Shown: positions 29,305 to 39,576 of the stretch, piece after piece
How the letters are laid out: every line of letters starts with the position of its first letter
How positions within the stretch are numbered: position 1 is the first letter of the stretch
NCBI GenBank assembly: GCA_038246255.1
Contig: JBBRWC010000003.1
Span: 1-64,000, forward strand
From: RI-242 sp038246255
GTDB taxonomy: Bacteria; Planctomycetota; UBA1135; GCA-002686595
Direction of reading: 5' to 3'
DNA length: 64,000 nt
The notes under the pieces: generated by a model
Told to the model about the DNA's origin: nothing
Database searches by the model: none
What the model saw: only the letters and a program-made list of their open reading frames with translations
Position numbers and translations under genes: made by a program

Positions 29305-30698
29305 ATGGCGCCTGGCACGTTGAAGACTGCGCGGATCGTCGCCGCGAAGGAGCTGCGCTCCTGCCTGCGCGACCCGCAAACGCTGATCTACGCGCTGCTC
29401 CTCCCCCTCGCCCTGTACCCGGCCCTGTTCTGGGTCATGATTCAGGTCTCGAGCCTGATTGAGGGTCGCCGCGCGTTGCGCGAGGTGCGGATCGAAGTGA
29501 TCGCCGAAACCGCGGCCGAGGCGGACGCCGCCTTAGCTCTCGTCAAAGCGTTGTCCGCCGGGCAGTTGTCCGCTGACGGGAGCGGTGACACCGAGGCCGC
29601 GGCGGACGACTCTGCGCCCGGGGACGCGGGCACCGACAGCCTGCGCGTGCTCGCCGGCCCACACGGCCTCGACGTCGACGCGTGCGTGGATCGGCTGCGC
29701 AACGCGGCGGATGCCAGGGCCAACGCGGGCGGCGACAGCGCTCGCGGCGCTGCCCCGCCGGCGGACGCGGTGCTCCTCGTGCGCTCCGACCCCAACGCGC
29801 CGTTGCTCCTTTTGAAGCTCGGCACGCGGCCCGACTCCGAACTCGCGGCCGCGCGCGTCGAAGCGCGCCTCGCCGAACTCGCCGCCGCTGCGCGCGAGAA
29901 CGCGGCCCGCGCGCACCCCGATCCCGTCGTCCTGCGTGCGCCGCTCGCGGTTGTGTCCCGGGACCTCTCGAGCGGCGCACAGCAGGGTGCGTACCTGATC
30001 TCGGTGATGCTGCCGATGTTCGTCATCCTGATGGCGGTTTTCGGCGCGTTTTATCCCGCGGTCGACCTCACGGCGGGCGAGCGCGAGCGCAAGAGCGAAG
30101 AGACCACCCTGCTCGCCCCCGCCCCGCGCGGGGGATTGTGGCTCGGCAAGCTCCTCGCCGTCGCCGCGCTCTCCTTTGCGGCCACGCTACTCAACCTGTT
30201 TGGCATCGCGTTTGCCGCGAACCACCTGCTCGCGATGCTGGGCGCCGACGGCATCGAAGTCCGCCTGGGCCTCGTGGAGATCGCGCTCGCAATGCCCTAC
30301 GCCGCGGTGCTCGTCCTGCTGGTTGCGGCAATCTTGACGGGCCTCGGCTCGCTGACGCAGACGTTCAAACAAGGACAATCGCTCCTTGGGGGAGCGCAGC
30401 TCGTGTTCATGCTGCCCGCCCTCGCTTCGTCGCTGCCGGGCCTCGCCCTGAGTCCCGGCCTAGCGGCCACACCCATCGTCGGTATAGCCCTCGCCTTGCG
30501 GATGGTGCTGCGCGGTGGCGAGCTCGAGCCCGTCGGGCTCCTGATCGCCTTCGCGAGCCACCTCGTCTACGCCCTCGTCGCCACTTTCGCCGCCCTGCGA
30601 CTGATGGGTGTCGAGCTGGACGCCGACGGCCGCGCTCCCGGCCTTGCCCGCGTGCGCGCGGCCCTGCTGCCGCGCAAATCCTTGCCCCGGAGAACCCC

Positions 30699-30702
<4 letters not shown>
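29305..30702 (+). CDS. NatB-like ABC-2 permease
   Basis: The 465-residue protein has the NatB layout: one N-terminal membrane helix (ALLLPLALYPALFWVMIQV), an external domain of about 180 residues that includes an Asp/Glu/Ala-rich loop, then about five more helices from residue 230. VDLTAGERERKSEETTLLAP is the coupling region typical of Na+ or drug exporting ABC-2 permeases. It is the first gene of an operon with an ATPase and a second permease, each joined by a 4-base overlap. A longer frame upstream lies within the SGNH gene and is not real. Confidence 0.82.
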
Positions 30703-31498
<796 letters not shown>

Positions 31499-31502
<4 letters not shown>

Positions 31503-33619
31503 CGGTCCCCGGCAGAGGCATGCGCCCAGGCTCAACGCCGAATCCGCAAGCCAACCTGTGGCGGCGGGCACTCGTGACCGTCGCGCGCGGCGAGCTGCGC
31601 CGCCTGCTGCGCGACCGCAAAGCGATCCTGCTGGCGGTGCTCGTGCCGATGCTTTCGTATCCCGCGCTGATGTACGGGTCCCAGCGTTTAGGCCAGATCA
31701 GCCAGCGCCAGATCGAGGAGCGCGAAGTCCGCGTGGGTGTCGACCTGTCGGCGCTGCCCAGCGGGCTTCTGGATGACGTGCGCGCACGCCTCGCACAGGT
31801 CGGCAGCGGCGTGCGGTTCGAGGACCTCGACCTTGCGGATGTTGTGCAGGCCGCGGCGCGCGGGCCGCTGGACGGGGCCGTCCGAACGCGCGCGGAGGAG
31901 CGGCTCAAGGACGATTTGGACGGGCTGCTCGTCGCGTGGTTGAACGGCGCAGCACCGGTTTCGATGGCGCGTGATGCGGAGGCGCACGGGGGCGCGGTCT
32001 TGATCGACCGCGACCGCGCGGCACACCGCGTCGCACTCGTCTTCCACCGCGCGAGCGAAGACGGGCTCGGCGTCTCCGCGCAGGTGCTTGGGCCCTTGCG
32101 GCAACTTGCGGACGAACTTGAGAGCCGCGCACTCGCGAACGGGCTCGGAGACGATCCTGCGTTGGCGTTTGCCTTCGAAGCGCGGGATGTCGCACCCCCC
32201 GAGGATTCGAAGGGGCTCGCCCTCGGCCGTTTTCTGCCGTTGATCGCCGTGGTCGTGCTGCTCTCGGGCGGTGCGTTTGCCGCCCTCGACGCGTTTGCGG
32301 GCGAACGCGAACAGGGCACCCTCGAAACGCTGCTCGTGCAGCCCGTGCCCACTTGGGTGCTCGCGTGGGGCAAGTTCAGCGTGGTGCTCGCCACAGCGCT
32401 CGCCGCGTGGATCAGCAACGTCGCAAGCCTCCTGATCACGATCGAAGTTGGCCTATTCGAGCTGCCCGATGGCGCCGCCGCGGGCGGCTTGGACGCGGGA
32501 CGGACGTTGGTCGCCGGAGTCGTGTTTTTGCCGACGGTCGTGCTGATGGCGGCGGCGTTGTGTTTCCTCGCCGCGCGTGCGCGCACGTTCCGCGAAGGGC
32601 AGCATTACCTGTTGCCCGCGACGCTGATCGCCGTCGCACTTGCGTCGCCCGCGATGGCGGCGGACGTCAAGCTCGACTATTTGCTCGCGCTCGTGCCGAT
32701 CATGGGGCCGAGCCTCGCGCTGCGCGACGCGTTTGCCGGTGTGCTGGCATGGCCAGCGGCGTTGACGGCGTTTGCGGCATCCCTCGGTTGGGCGGCGCTC
32801 GCCCTTTCGCGTATCACCCGGACGCTGGATGCGGAGCGCCTCCTGCAGGCGCCCGCGCCCAAGGGGCTCGATCCCGCGGGCGATGCCGCGCGGCGGTCGC
32901 TGCGGGTTGGGCTCGTTTCGGTCGCCGCGGTTTACATCGCGGGGGGTGCGCTCCAGAGCTGGGATCTCGTCGCTGGACTCACCCTCACGCTGTGGGTACT
33001 CGTGCTGGGCCTCGCGCTCTACCTCGGTTACGCGAACCGGCGTGCGTTTGGCGGATCGCTGGCACGTGCACTCGCGCTCGTGAAATCTAGCGGTCAAACC
33101 AGCAGCGCCCTTTCCACGCTTGGATGGGTCAGTGCAGGCCTCCTTGCGGGACCGGCACTGACGCAAGTCGGCCGTTTTATCCTCGAGCAGCAATCGCGCT
33201 TCCTGCCGCTGCCCTCAGGGGGTGCCGCCGAAGGGCTGATGGGCACATTGGCCGAGCTTTCGCTGCCCGCGCTGCTCGTGCTGTTTGCCCTCAGTCCTGG
33301 CATCACCGAAGAACTGCTCTTCCGCGGCGCCATCCTGCGCGGCCTGGCGATCGACCGTGGCCGGGTGCTCCCGGCGCTCTTCACCCAAGCGGCCCTGTTC
33401 GCCGCGATGCACGCGTCGATCCACCGCTTCGCGATCACGTTCGCCCTCGGTGTCGTGCTCGGAGCGCTGACGCTGCGCAGCGGCACGGTCTTCGCCGCCA
33501 TCGCGCTGCACACGAGCTACAACGCCGTCGCCGTACTCGCGGATCGGCTGCCGTCGGTCGATTTCGGCCACCCGCTGTGGTGGCTTGGCGTGCTGCCGCT
33601 GCTCGTCCGCCTCAGGTGA
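31499..33619 (+). CDS. NatB-like ABC permease fused to a CPBP intramembrane metalloprotease
   Basis: The protein is 706 residues. Residues about 1-420 repeat the NatB layout: N-terminal helix (AILLAVLVPMLSYPALMYG), external domain, then several helices with DAFAGEREQGTLETLLVQP. Residues about 460-706 are a CPBP (CAAX protease/Abi) domain with its full active site: EELLFR with E604, E605 and R609, FAAMH with H638, and HTSYN with H671. CPBP proteases are glutamate-dependent membrane peptidases. The fusion suggests that export and intramembrane processing of a peptide or lipid-linked substrate are linked, which is an inference. The GTG start overlaps the ATPase stop. Confidence 0.85.
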
Positions 33620-34595
33620 ACCGGACCACACCGGCCACACCGACAAACGCGATCGCGGTCCCCACCGCGGTGCGCCAGCCATAGCGCTCACCCAGCGCCA
33701 TGCCGATGGGCAACGCAAAGAGCGGCGTCGTGGCGAAAAGGATCGCCGACACACCCGGTGCGAGGGTGCCAAGGGCGTGGCTGTGGAGCGGCAAGTTGAT
33801 CCACGCTCCAACGAGGCACGCGGGCACGAGCGCCCATGCGAGAGCGCGGTAGGCGAACGGACGTGCGAGCAAACGCAGCTCCCCCACCGTCCCCGTTCCC
33901 CGTTGCAGTGCTCCGAGAACCACCGCGATCACCAGCGCGCCTGACACCCCACCGACAAGCCGCGCGACGGTTCCAGGAAGCAGGTCCGTGCCCTCGAAAC
34001 CGGCGCGTCCACTGACGATCGCAACTGCCTGCGCCACAGCGGCCAACGCCGCGAACCACAGTCCCGTGCGCCGGGCGCGCGGGTCAGGGGGCGGTCGTCC
34101 CGCGCCGCTGCGGGGCCGTTCGCTGACCACCAAACCGATTCCGGCGAGGGTCACGACCATCGCGGCGAGCGCGGCGGCGGACAGGGTCCTGCCGAAGTAC
34201 AAAAAGTCGATCAGCGCCGCGAGCGGTGGGATCAGGTTCGCGGCGACGGCCGCGAGTTGCACTCCACAGCGCGAGAACGCCGCGAAGTAGAGCGCGTCCC
34301 CCACCGCGAACCCGAGGAACCCCGACAACCCCAGGGACAGCCAGGCCGACGGTGCGGGAGGGGCGTCACCAAGCACCCACCACGCGGCGGCGAAGATCAG
34401 CCCGGCGCTGGTGTTCTTGAACAGGTTCGCGGCGGCCGGAGACAGCCGCGGGCGTCCCGGCCGCGGCGCCATCGCGCGGCTGAACAGGAAGGAGCCCAGA
34501 GCCCAGAGCGCCGCGGCGCCCAGTCCTGCCGCAGCGCCGGAGAAAGCTGCGCCGCCCGCAGCGCTGTGCGCAACCACTTCGACCCAGGCGGTCAC
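33612..34595 (-). CDS. DMT superfamily (EamA) transporter
   Basis: The 327-residue protein has about ten membrane helices in two EamA repeats (about 20-150 and 180-320). Examples are AAALWALGSFLFSRA at the start of the first repeat and LPIGMALGERYGWRTAVGTAI in the second. Such proteins export or import small metabolites; the substrate cannot be told. The GTG start at 34595 has TATAAC (34626 to 34621) about 25 bases upstream as a -10 candidate. Its 3' end overlaps the end of the convergent ABC permease-protease gene by eight bases. Confidence 0.8.
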   Translation of the reverse strand: MTAWVEVVAHSAAGGAAFSGAAAGLGAAALWALGSFLFSRAMAPRPGRPRLSPAAANLFKNTSAGLIFAAAWWVLGDAPPAPSAWLSLGLSGFLGFAVGDALYFAAFSRCGVQLAAVAANLIPPLAALIDFLYFGRTLSAAALAAMVVTLAGIGLVVSERPRSGAGRPPPDPRARRTGLWFAALAAVAQAVAIVSGRAGFEGTDLLPGTVARLVGGVSGALVIAVVLGALQRGTGTVGELRLLARPFAYRALAWALVPACLVGAWINLPLHSHALGTLAPGVSAILFATTPLFALPIGMALGERYGWRTAVGTAIAFVGVAGVVRFT

Positions 34596-34699
34596 GTGTT
34601 CGAAGACGCTTCGTCGGCGGAGTTATAAGGAGGCCGCCGGCCGAAGCGCTCGCGCGCTCCCGACCGGCGGTGGGATGAGAAGTTCGCGGCCCGAACGGA

Positions 34700-34816
34700 T
34701 CAGCGCTGCTTCTTCTTCTTATCCGCGAGCAGGTACTTGCCGGAGCCCATGCCGATCTTGCGGATCAGCTTCTTGCCGCGGTTCGGACCGCCCGACTTGG
34801 TTTGTGCACGTGCCAT
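34700..34816 (-). CDS. Small basic protein, 38 residues
   Basis: This short gene encodes MARAQTKSGGPNRGKKLIRK followed by a Gly-rich turn and a Lys-rich end (LLADKKKKQR). The protein is strongly basic, so nucleic-acid or ribosome binding is plausible; I do not recognise the family. The evidence for expression is good: GAGGTG four bases before the ATG, one of very few Shine-Dalgarno sites in the window, and a TATCAT box (34835-34830) upstream of it. It lies alone between the DMT transporter gene and EcsC. It is too short for routine gene finding. Confidence 0.65.
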   Translation of the reverse strand: MARAQTKSGGPNRGKKLIRKIGMGSGKYLLADKKKKQR

Positions 34817-34820
34817 AGGT

Positions 34821-34835
34821 CACCTCGGGATGATA
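34821..34835 (-). promoter_or_regulatory. -10 box and Shine-Dalgarno site of the small basic protein gene
   Basis: TATCAT (34835 to 34830) is followed by GAGGTG (34826 to 34821), four bases before ATG 34816. The short distance implies a 5' leader of only about seven to ten bases. Confidence 0.45.
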
Positions 34836-34985
34836 GGGCCGGTTCGGTGCGCCCGCGAATGGGGCGCGACGTTGGAGGGGCGAACATGCTACGCGGCAGG
34901 GCCGCGGCGACGCAAGCGCGACCCATGGCGCGGTCGCGCACTCGACCGCGCGCTCGAATGAAGTTTATGTAAACAAAACTCTCTA

Positions 34986-35777
34986 TCAAGGGCGAATGTC
35001 GATCACGCCCTCGTAGGCGCTTTGGACGAGCTCGCGGCCGTAAACCCTCTCGAGCCTGCGGATGGTGAAGTGCGCACGGCTCATCTCCTGGAAATGGTCG
35101 ATGAAAATCAGGTTGATGGTCGCACCGGTGGCCGCACCGAGCACCGGCACGGCCTGCGCTGCGGCCTTCTGGGAAACCTGGACCTGAAAGCGCGCGGCCA
35201 CGAGACCGATCAGGCGCACCAGGGCGGGCGCTCCCTCATCGGCGATGGAGCGCGACGCAAGGTACTCCGCCGCATCGGCAACCGAACGCGCGAGTGCCGT
35301 CCGCACCGCGAAGTAGCCGGTTTCGGCCGCATCGTCGTGCTTCGATTTTCCTCCCAGCGCAAAAACCTCGATGCACGCAAGGCGTGTGTCCACGTCCTCG
35401 AGAGACTCTCCGTTCGCGCGCGCGATGTCGAGGATGGAGCGGCAGATGATCGCCGTGGAAACGGGCAGCTCGACCGCCAGCGCGGCAATCCCGAAGGCAC
35501 CCCCCGCCGCGCCGCTGACGGCCGCTGCCAGCTTGTGCAGCCGCGGATAGGACCCGGTGCCGCGCTCGCGCATCGTTAGCAGCGCGCCGCGCATGGCGAA
35601 CATCAGCGCGTCCCGAGTCGCCTTCGAGATCTTCTCGCTCCACCGCTCGGGCAACAGGTCGAAGCCCTTCTCGATCGGCTTGCCGATGAGGTTCGAGATC
35701 TTGACCGCGATCCCCGGGTGCTCCAGGGTCTCGCGCGCGGCAAGGAGCTCCGCGCGATGTTCGTCGGATAGGTTCAT
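34986..35777 (-). CDS. EcsC family protein
   Basis: The 263-residue protein matches the EcsC family: IEKGFDLLPERW near the N-terminus, a Gly/Ala-rich hydrophobic centre (AVSGAAGGAFGIAALAVELPVST) ending in IICRSILDIARANGE, and a second hydrophobic segment AVPVLGAATGATINLIF. The family is named after a gene of the Bacillus ecs locus, but its biochemical role is unknown; it is probably membrane-associated. ATG 35777 is preferred over a TTG at 35837 because the family similarity begins at MNLSDEHRAEL. No promoter box was found close upstream. Confidence 0.8.
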   Translation of the reverse strand: MNLSDEHRAELLAARETLEHPGIAVKISNLIGKPIEKGFDLLPERWSEKISKATRDALMFAMRGALLTMRERGTGSYPRLHKLAAAVSGAAGGAFGIAALAVELPVSTAIICRSILDIARANGESLEDVDTRLACIEVFALGGKSKHDDAAETGYFAVRTALARSVADAAEYLASRSIADEGAPALVRLIGLVAARFQVQVSQKAAAQAVPVLGAATGATINLIFIDHFQEMSRAHFTIRRLERVYGRELVQSAYEGVIDIRP

Positions 35778-36096
35778 GGCGAATGCGGGTTGCGGTCGAA
35801 CCACCCTCCCCTGGGAGGGCGCGGATTCTGCTGCCAAGGTGCGGATCCTGCGGTGGGTGCCGCCCGCTCGGCTGCGATCGGAGAAAAGTCTTGGGCCTAC
35901 CCGAGCGCGTCGCGGGCGGCCCGCCGGTGCGAAAGGCTACTCGCCAGAGCCGTAGGCGCCCGCAACTCCCGTTCCGCGGCGCACAGTATGACCGAGCGGA
36001 GTGATGGCATGGGACTTGCCGCGTGGACCAGGCCCGCGTTCGCCCCAGGGACGCCACCCGCGACCGCCTGCGACCACCCCCGAACTCCCGTTCACC
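35778..36096. other. Divergent intergenic region between EcsC and ku
   Basis: This gap of about 320 bases separates two divergent genes. I see no further open gene with coding character, no strong hairpin and no clear -35/-10 pair. Confidence 0.3.
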
Positions 36097-36879
36097 ATGC
36101 GCGCCATCTGGTCAGGTTCAATCGGCTTCGGCCTCGTCAACATCCCCGTCAAGCTGTTCAGCGCTGCGCAGGACAGCGGGCTCGATTTCGACATGCTCGA
36201 TCGGAAGGGTCACGGACGGATCCGCTACAAGCGCGTCAACGAAGACACGGGCAAAGAAGTTCCCTGGGAGCAGATCGTCAAGGGGTACATGTTGAACGAC
36301 GAGTACGTGATCTTGGAGGACGATGACTTCGAAGAAGCGAGCCCCAAAAGAACCAAGATCATCGAGATCGAAACGTTCGTGGAGGGCGCACAGATCGACC
36401 CGATCTACTACGAAAACCCGTACTTCGTGCAGCCCGACAAAAACGGCGCGAAGCCGTACAAGCTGCTGTTCACCGCGCTGCAAAAAACAAAGCGCGTTGG
36501 TCTGTGCCGCTTCATCATGCGTTCGAAGGAACAGCTTGCCGTCGTGCGGCCGCGCGACAACCATCTGGTGGTGCAGGGTCTGCGCTTCGAACAGGAGCTG
36601 CGCTCCGCCAAGGAACTGGACCTGCCGACGCAGGTCAAGCTGAGCCCGAAGGAGCTCGACATGGCGCTCAAACTGGTCAAGCAGTACAGCGCCCCGTTCG
36701 ACCTCTCGAAGTTCAAGGACGAATACAGCAAAGAACTGCTGCGCATCATCAAGGCGAAGGCCGCCGGCAAACGCAAGCCCATCAAGAAGCTGCGTGTCGT
36801 GCGCACCAAGGACGAAGATCTGCTGGAGCGCCTCGAGGCGAGCCTGGGGAGCGGCACCCCTAAGAAGCGTGCGTCATGA
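36097..36879 (+). CDS. ku: Ku DNA end-binding protein
   Basis: This 260-residue bacterial Ku forms a homodimeric ring on double-strand DNA ends and recruits the ligase in non-homologous end joining. It begins MRAIWSGSIGFGLVNIPVKL, the family hallmark, and continues with RIRYKRVNEDTGKEVPW and the core beta-barrel (FIMRSKEQLAVVRP). The C-terminus is Lys-rich (KKLRVVRTKDEDLLERLE), as usual for DNA binding. An in-frame upstream extension to 36001 has no Ku similarity. The stop overlaps the ATG of the phosphoesterase gene (ATGA), so the two proteins are coupled. Confidence 0.95.
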   Translation: MRAIWSGSIGFGLVNIPVKLFSAAQDSGLDFDMLDRKGHGRIRYKRVNEDTGKEVPWEQIVKGYMLNDEYVILEDDDFEEASPKRTKIIEIETFVEGAQIDPIYYENPYFVQPDKNGAKPYKLLFTALQKTKRVGLCRFIMRSKEQLAVVRPRDNHLVVQGLRFEQELRSAKELDLPTQVKLSPKELDMALKLVKQYSAPFDLSKFKDEYSKELLRIIKAKAAGKRKPIKKLRVVRTKDEDLLERLEASLGSGTPKKRAS

Positions 36880-37532
36880 GCCTCGATCGCTACGGCAACA
36901 AGCGCGATTTTGCGCGCACCACCGAGCCCAAATCCGGCCAGCCTAAGCGCGCTCCACGCGGCGCAGACCATCCGTTTGTCGTGCAGCGCCACCACGCGTC
37001 GCGTGTGCACTACGACTTTCGGCTGGCGATCGACGGAACGCTGAAGAGTTGGGCGGTGCCAAAGGGCCCTTCGATGAATCCCGTCGACAAGCGATTTGCG
37101 GTGAGGGTCGAGGATCACCCGCTCGACTACCAAAACTTTGAAGGCGAGATCGCGAAGGGCAACTACGGCGCAGGTCACGTGCATCTGTGGGACCGGGGAA
37201 CGTTCGAGCTTCTGCCCCCGACGACACCCCATGACCGCGGGGGGCTCGAACAGATCGCAAAAGGTTCGCTGCGCGTCGAACTGCGCGGCAAAAAACTGAA
37301 GGGGGTGTTTGCGCTCGTGCGCATGCGCGGCGCCGAGCAGGACGCGTGGTTGCTCGTAAAGCAGAAGGACAAACACGCGGTCGACACACCCTACGTCGCC
37401 GAGGACCTGATGCCCAAACGCGCGCTCGCCGCCGCGGCGAAGGTCAAGGCCGCGCACGCGGGCGGAAACAGCGCGACAACCCGCCTTAAGACAGCGAAGA
37501 AGAGCGCGCGATCGACACGCAGCGCGCGCTAA
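36876..37532 (+). CDS. Stand-alone LigD-type 3'-phosphoesterase (PE domain)
   Basis: This 218-residue protein is only the PE module of LigD, which trims 3'-phosphates and ribonucleotides at DNA ends before joining. All known catalytic positions are present: H39, H45, D47 and R49 in HHASRVHYDFR, and H81 with Y85 in EDHPLDY. A Lys/Ala-rich tail of about 50 residues follows, possibly for DNA binding. No polymerase or ligase domain is fused, and neither is encoded elsewhere in the window. The start ATG overlaps the ku stop. Direct coupling to ku makes an end-joining role likely. Confidence 0.9.
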   Translation: MSLDRYGNKRDFARTTEPKSGQPKRAPRGADHPFVVQRHHASRVHYDFRLAIDGTLKSWAVPKGPSMNPVDKRFAVRVEDHPLDYQNFEGEIAKGNYGAGHVHLWDRGTFELLPPTTPHDRGGLEQIAKGSLRVELRGKKLKGVFALVRMRGAEQDAWLLVKQKDKHAVDTPYVAEDLMPKRALAAAAKVKAAHAGGNSATTRLKTAKKSARSTRSAR

Positions 37533-37535
37533 CAT
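37530..37535 (+). promoter_or_regulatory. -10-like box TAACAT before apaH
   Basis: TAACAT is six bases before the ATG at 37542. It overlaps the stop codon of the phosphoesterase gene, so apaH may have its own leaderless transcript. Confidence 0.45.
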
Positions 37536-37541
37536 GCGCCC

Positions 37542-38285
37542 ATGGGACGGCGCATCCTCATCGGCGACATCCAAGGATGCAGGGAAGAGCTCGAAGCTCT
37601 GCTTGACGCCGCGCATTTTGATCCCGCTGCCGATCGTCTGATGCCCGTCGGCGATCTCGTCGGCCGCGGGCCACAGGCACTGGAAACTCTGCGGCTCTTG
37701 ATCGAACTGCGTGCGGAGACGGTGCTTGGCAACCACGACATCCACCTGCTGGCCGCGGCGGCGGGATTGCGCCGCGCCAAGCCCGAAAATCGCCTCGATC
37801 CTGTGCTTGCGGCGGACGACCGGGACGAGCTGCTTGGATGGCTGCGCGCGCAGCCGCTGGTGCGCCGCGAACCGGACCTGTTGATCGTGCATGCGGCAAT
37901 CCATCCGCGCTGGCGCGATCCCGTCGCGGAAACGGCTGGCCTCGATCCCCTGGGGGGCGATCCGCGCGTGGATTTCGCGACACGCACACGCTGGTGCGAT
38001 GCCGCGGGCGGAACACCGAGCGAGGCCATGAGTGAAGAACTCGAGTCGAGCGGTGCTTCGGACGGACGCTTTTCGCCCTGGTACCGCTTCTACGACCCGG
38101 CGCTCCACGGCAACCGCCGTGTGGTCTACGGCCATTGGTCCGCGCGCGGCCTCGTGAACGAGGTGAATGCCCTCGGCCTCGACACGGGCTGTGTGTGGGG
38201 CAAGGAGCTCACCGCCTTCATTCCTGAAGAGCAACGGCTCGTGTCCGTGCCCGCGCGCCGCACGCACGCCCGCCCGAGCGGCTAA
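37542..38285 (+). CDS. apaH: Symmetrical Ap4A hydrolase ApaH
   Basis: This is a 247-residue metallophosphatase that splits diadenosine tetraphosphate into two ADP and can also remove Np4 caps from RNA. The metallophosphoesterase motifs are in order: GDIQGC near residue 8, GDLVGRGPQ near 36, GNHD near 64, HAAIHPRW near 110 and the distal YGHWSARG near 202. Length and motif spacing fit ApaH rather than PrpE or general phosphatases. If many mRNAs here are leaderless, decapping may matter in this organism, but that link is speculative. Confidence 0.88.
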   Translation: MGRRILIGDIQGCREELEALLDAAHFDPAADRLMPVGDLVGRGPQALETLRLLIELRAETVLGNHDIHLLAAAAGLRRAKPENRLDPVLAADDRDELLGWLRAQPLVRREPDLLIVHAAIHPRWRDPVAETAGLDPLGGDPRVDFATRTRWCDAAGGTPSEAMSEELESSGASDGRFSPWYRFYDPALHGNRRVVYGHWSARGLVNEVNALGLDTGCVWGKELTAFIPEEQRLVSVPARRTHARPSG

Positions 38286-38288
38286 ATC

Positions 38289-38323
38289 CCGTCACCAGGC
38301 GGTGTTTGTCCGTCACCAGGCGG
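38289..38323 (+). repeat. Direct repeat, 14 bp twice, 21-bp period
   Basis: CCGTCACCAGGCGG occurs at 38289-38302 and again at 38310-38323. The 21-bp period equals seven codons (VTRRCLS, VTRRTPR). It marks the 5' edge of the degraded surface-protein gene and may be a scar of the event that removed its start. Confidence 0.5.
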
Positions 38324-39557
38324 ACGCCGCGCGTGGGGACTTCCCGCCAGCACGGCGACGCTCTGGTCGTGGCGATGGGGACGACGGACTCGCAGGGGCG
38401 GGTTCGGGTCGAAGAGCGCGTGACCCGGTGGTCCGATCTCGCAGCGATGCGCGTCGTCGCCGACTTGATCTTCGATCCGGTCCAGGAAACCCCGCTGGCG
38501 CTCGAGTCGGATTCGGACACCGTCGTGCTTCAGCTTCCGCCGTCGGGAGAAGTGCTTGTTCGCGGCGCGGGGAACGATGCCGTCATGGCCGTGGACGACG
38601 AGGACACGCTGATGTACCAGCGCGTCGCGGACCGATCGGGCAACCTGCGCTTCGGGCCGATTGGCCTCGGCCTCGACCTGGGAACAGGAGATCGTCCTGC
38701 GGCCGCCTCCGCTGTTGTGCCGCGGACGTGTCGTGGACGCAGACGGCGCGGGTGTGGCGGACACCCGTGTTTGGGTGGAGACGTTGCAGCCCGGCTTCGG
38801 CGGATCTTCCCACCCCGGTACGGTGGCCCCCCGCGGACGGACCGATCGGCAGGGTCGATTCGAGATCCAATGGCCGTTGCGCTTGATCCGCGAGAGCGTC
38901 GAGTTTGACCTCGAAGGCCGTGCTTCAACATCATTGATCAACCAGTTGCAGGGTTCCGGGCGCGAAATCCCCCCGTTCGCCTATTCGATGCAGTTGAGTT
39001 CTCTCGCCGCGCCTAGTGGCAGCGCGGAACTGGCGGTGCGCTCGCGCATCGACCAAAAAGTGCTCGGTCGCTTTGCGGTGTTCAGCGAAGCGTTGGAACG
39101 CCGCACGCTGCCCGTCTTCGATTGGACGGACACGTTCGAGTTGGCGCCCGTCGAAATCGGCTTCCAAGAGGGCGGCACGCCCACCCAGGTGACGCTCGAA
39201 TTCGACGCCAGCGGCCAGCGCAACACGATCGCCCTCGGCTCCGACTCCGACCTGCCGACGGACGTGCTGCTTCCAAAACCCAGCACACCCTTGCCGTTTA
39301 GCGCGCGGGCCCGCGGGTGGCGGGTCATCGAGGGTGTCCGGGACGGAGCGCCCCAGCGGCTCGAGTTCGCGCGCGCGCCGTTGATGCGGCTGCAACTGCC
39401 GTCGGGCCTCGCCGTTCCCGAACATCGCGCTCCGCTTCACCTCCCAATCAGCGGACGCAACGCACACGGCGGGTTGGCCGAATCGGACCGGCTGCTCGAG
39501 CTCCCCTTCGATGCAGCGCAGTGGAACGAATGGCTCGAGCGCCTCGCGGCGAAGTGA
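38306..39557 (+). pseudogene. N-truncated, frameshifted CarboxypepD_reg protein
   Basis: Two overlapping frames form one protein. The first (from about 38306) reads SDTVVLQLPPSGEVLVR and continues to GPIGLGLDL near 38680. The second picks up there with EQEIVLRPPPLLCRGRVVDA, a carboxypeptidase-regulatory-like unit, and continues to 39557. Removing one G from the GGG at 38680-38682 joins the frames smoothly. The 5' part begins in the middle of such a domain (ATGTTDSQGRVRVEE-like), with no signal peptide or start signal. It is therefore a truncated, frameshifted relative of the protein at 1-1351. An assembly error could explain the shift but not the missing start. Confidence 0.65.
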
Positions 39558-39576
39558 CGATCCCGCGGAGGCGGGG

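Noticed and set aside
31558..33619. A frame starting at 30809 that would make the ABC permease-protease much longer at its N-terminus
   Set aside because: The upstream part lies in another frame of the ATPase gene; GTG 31499 in a GTGA overlap fits the operon pattern.
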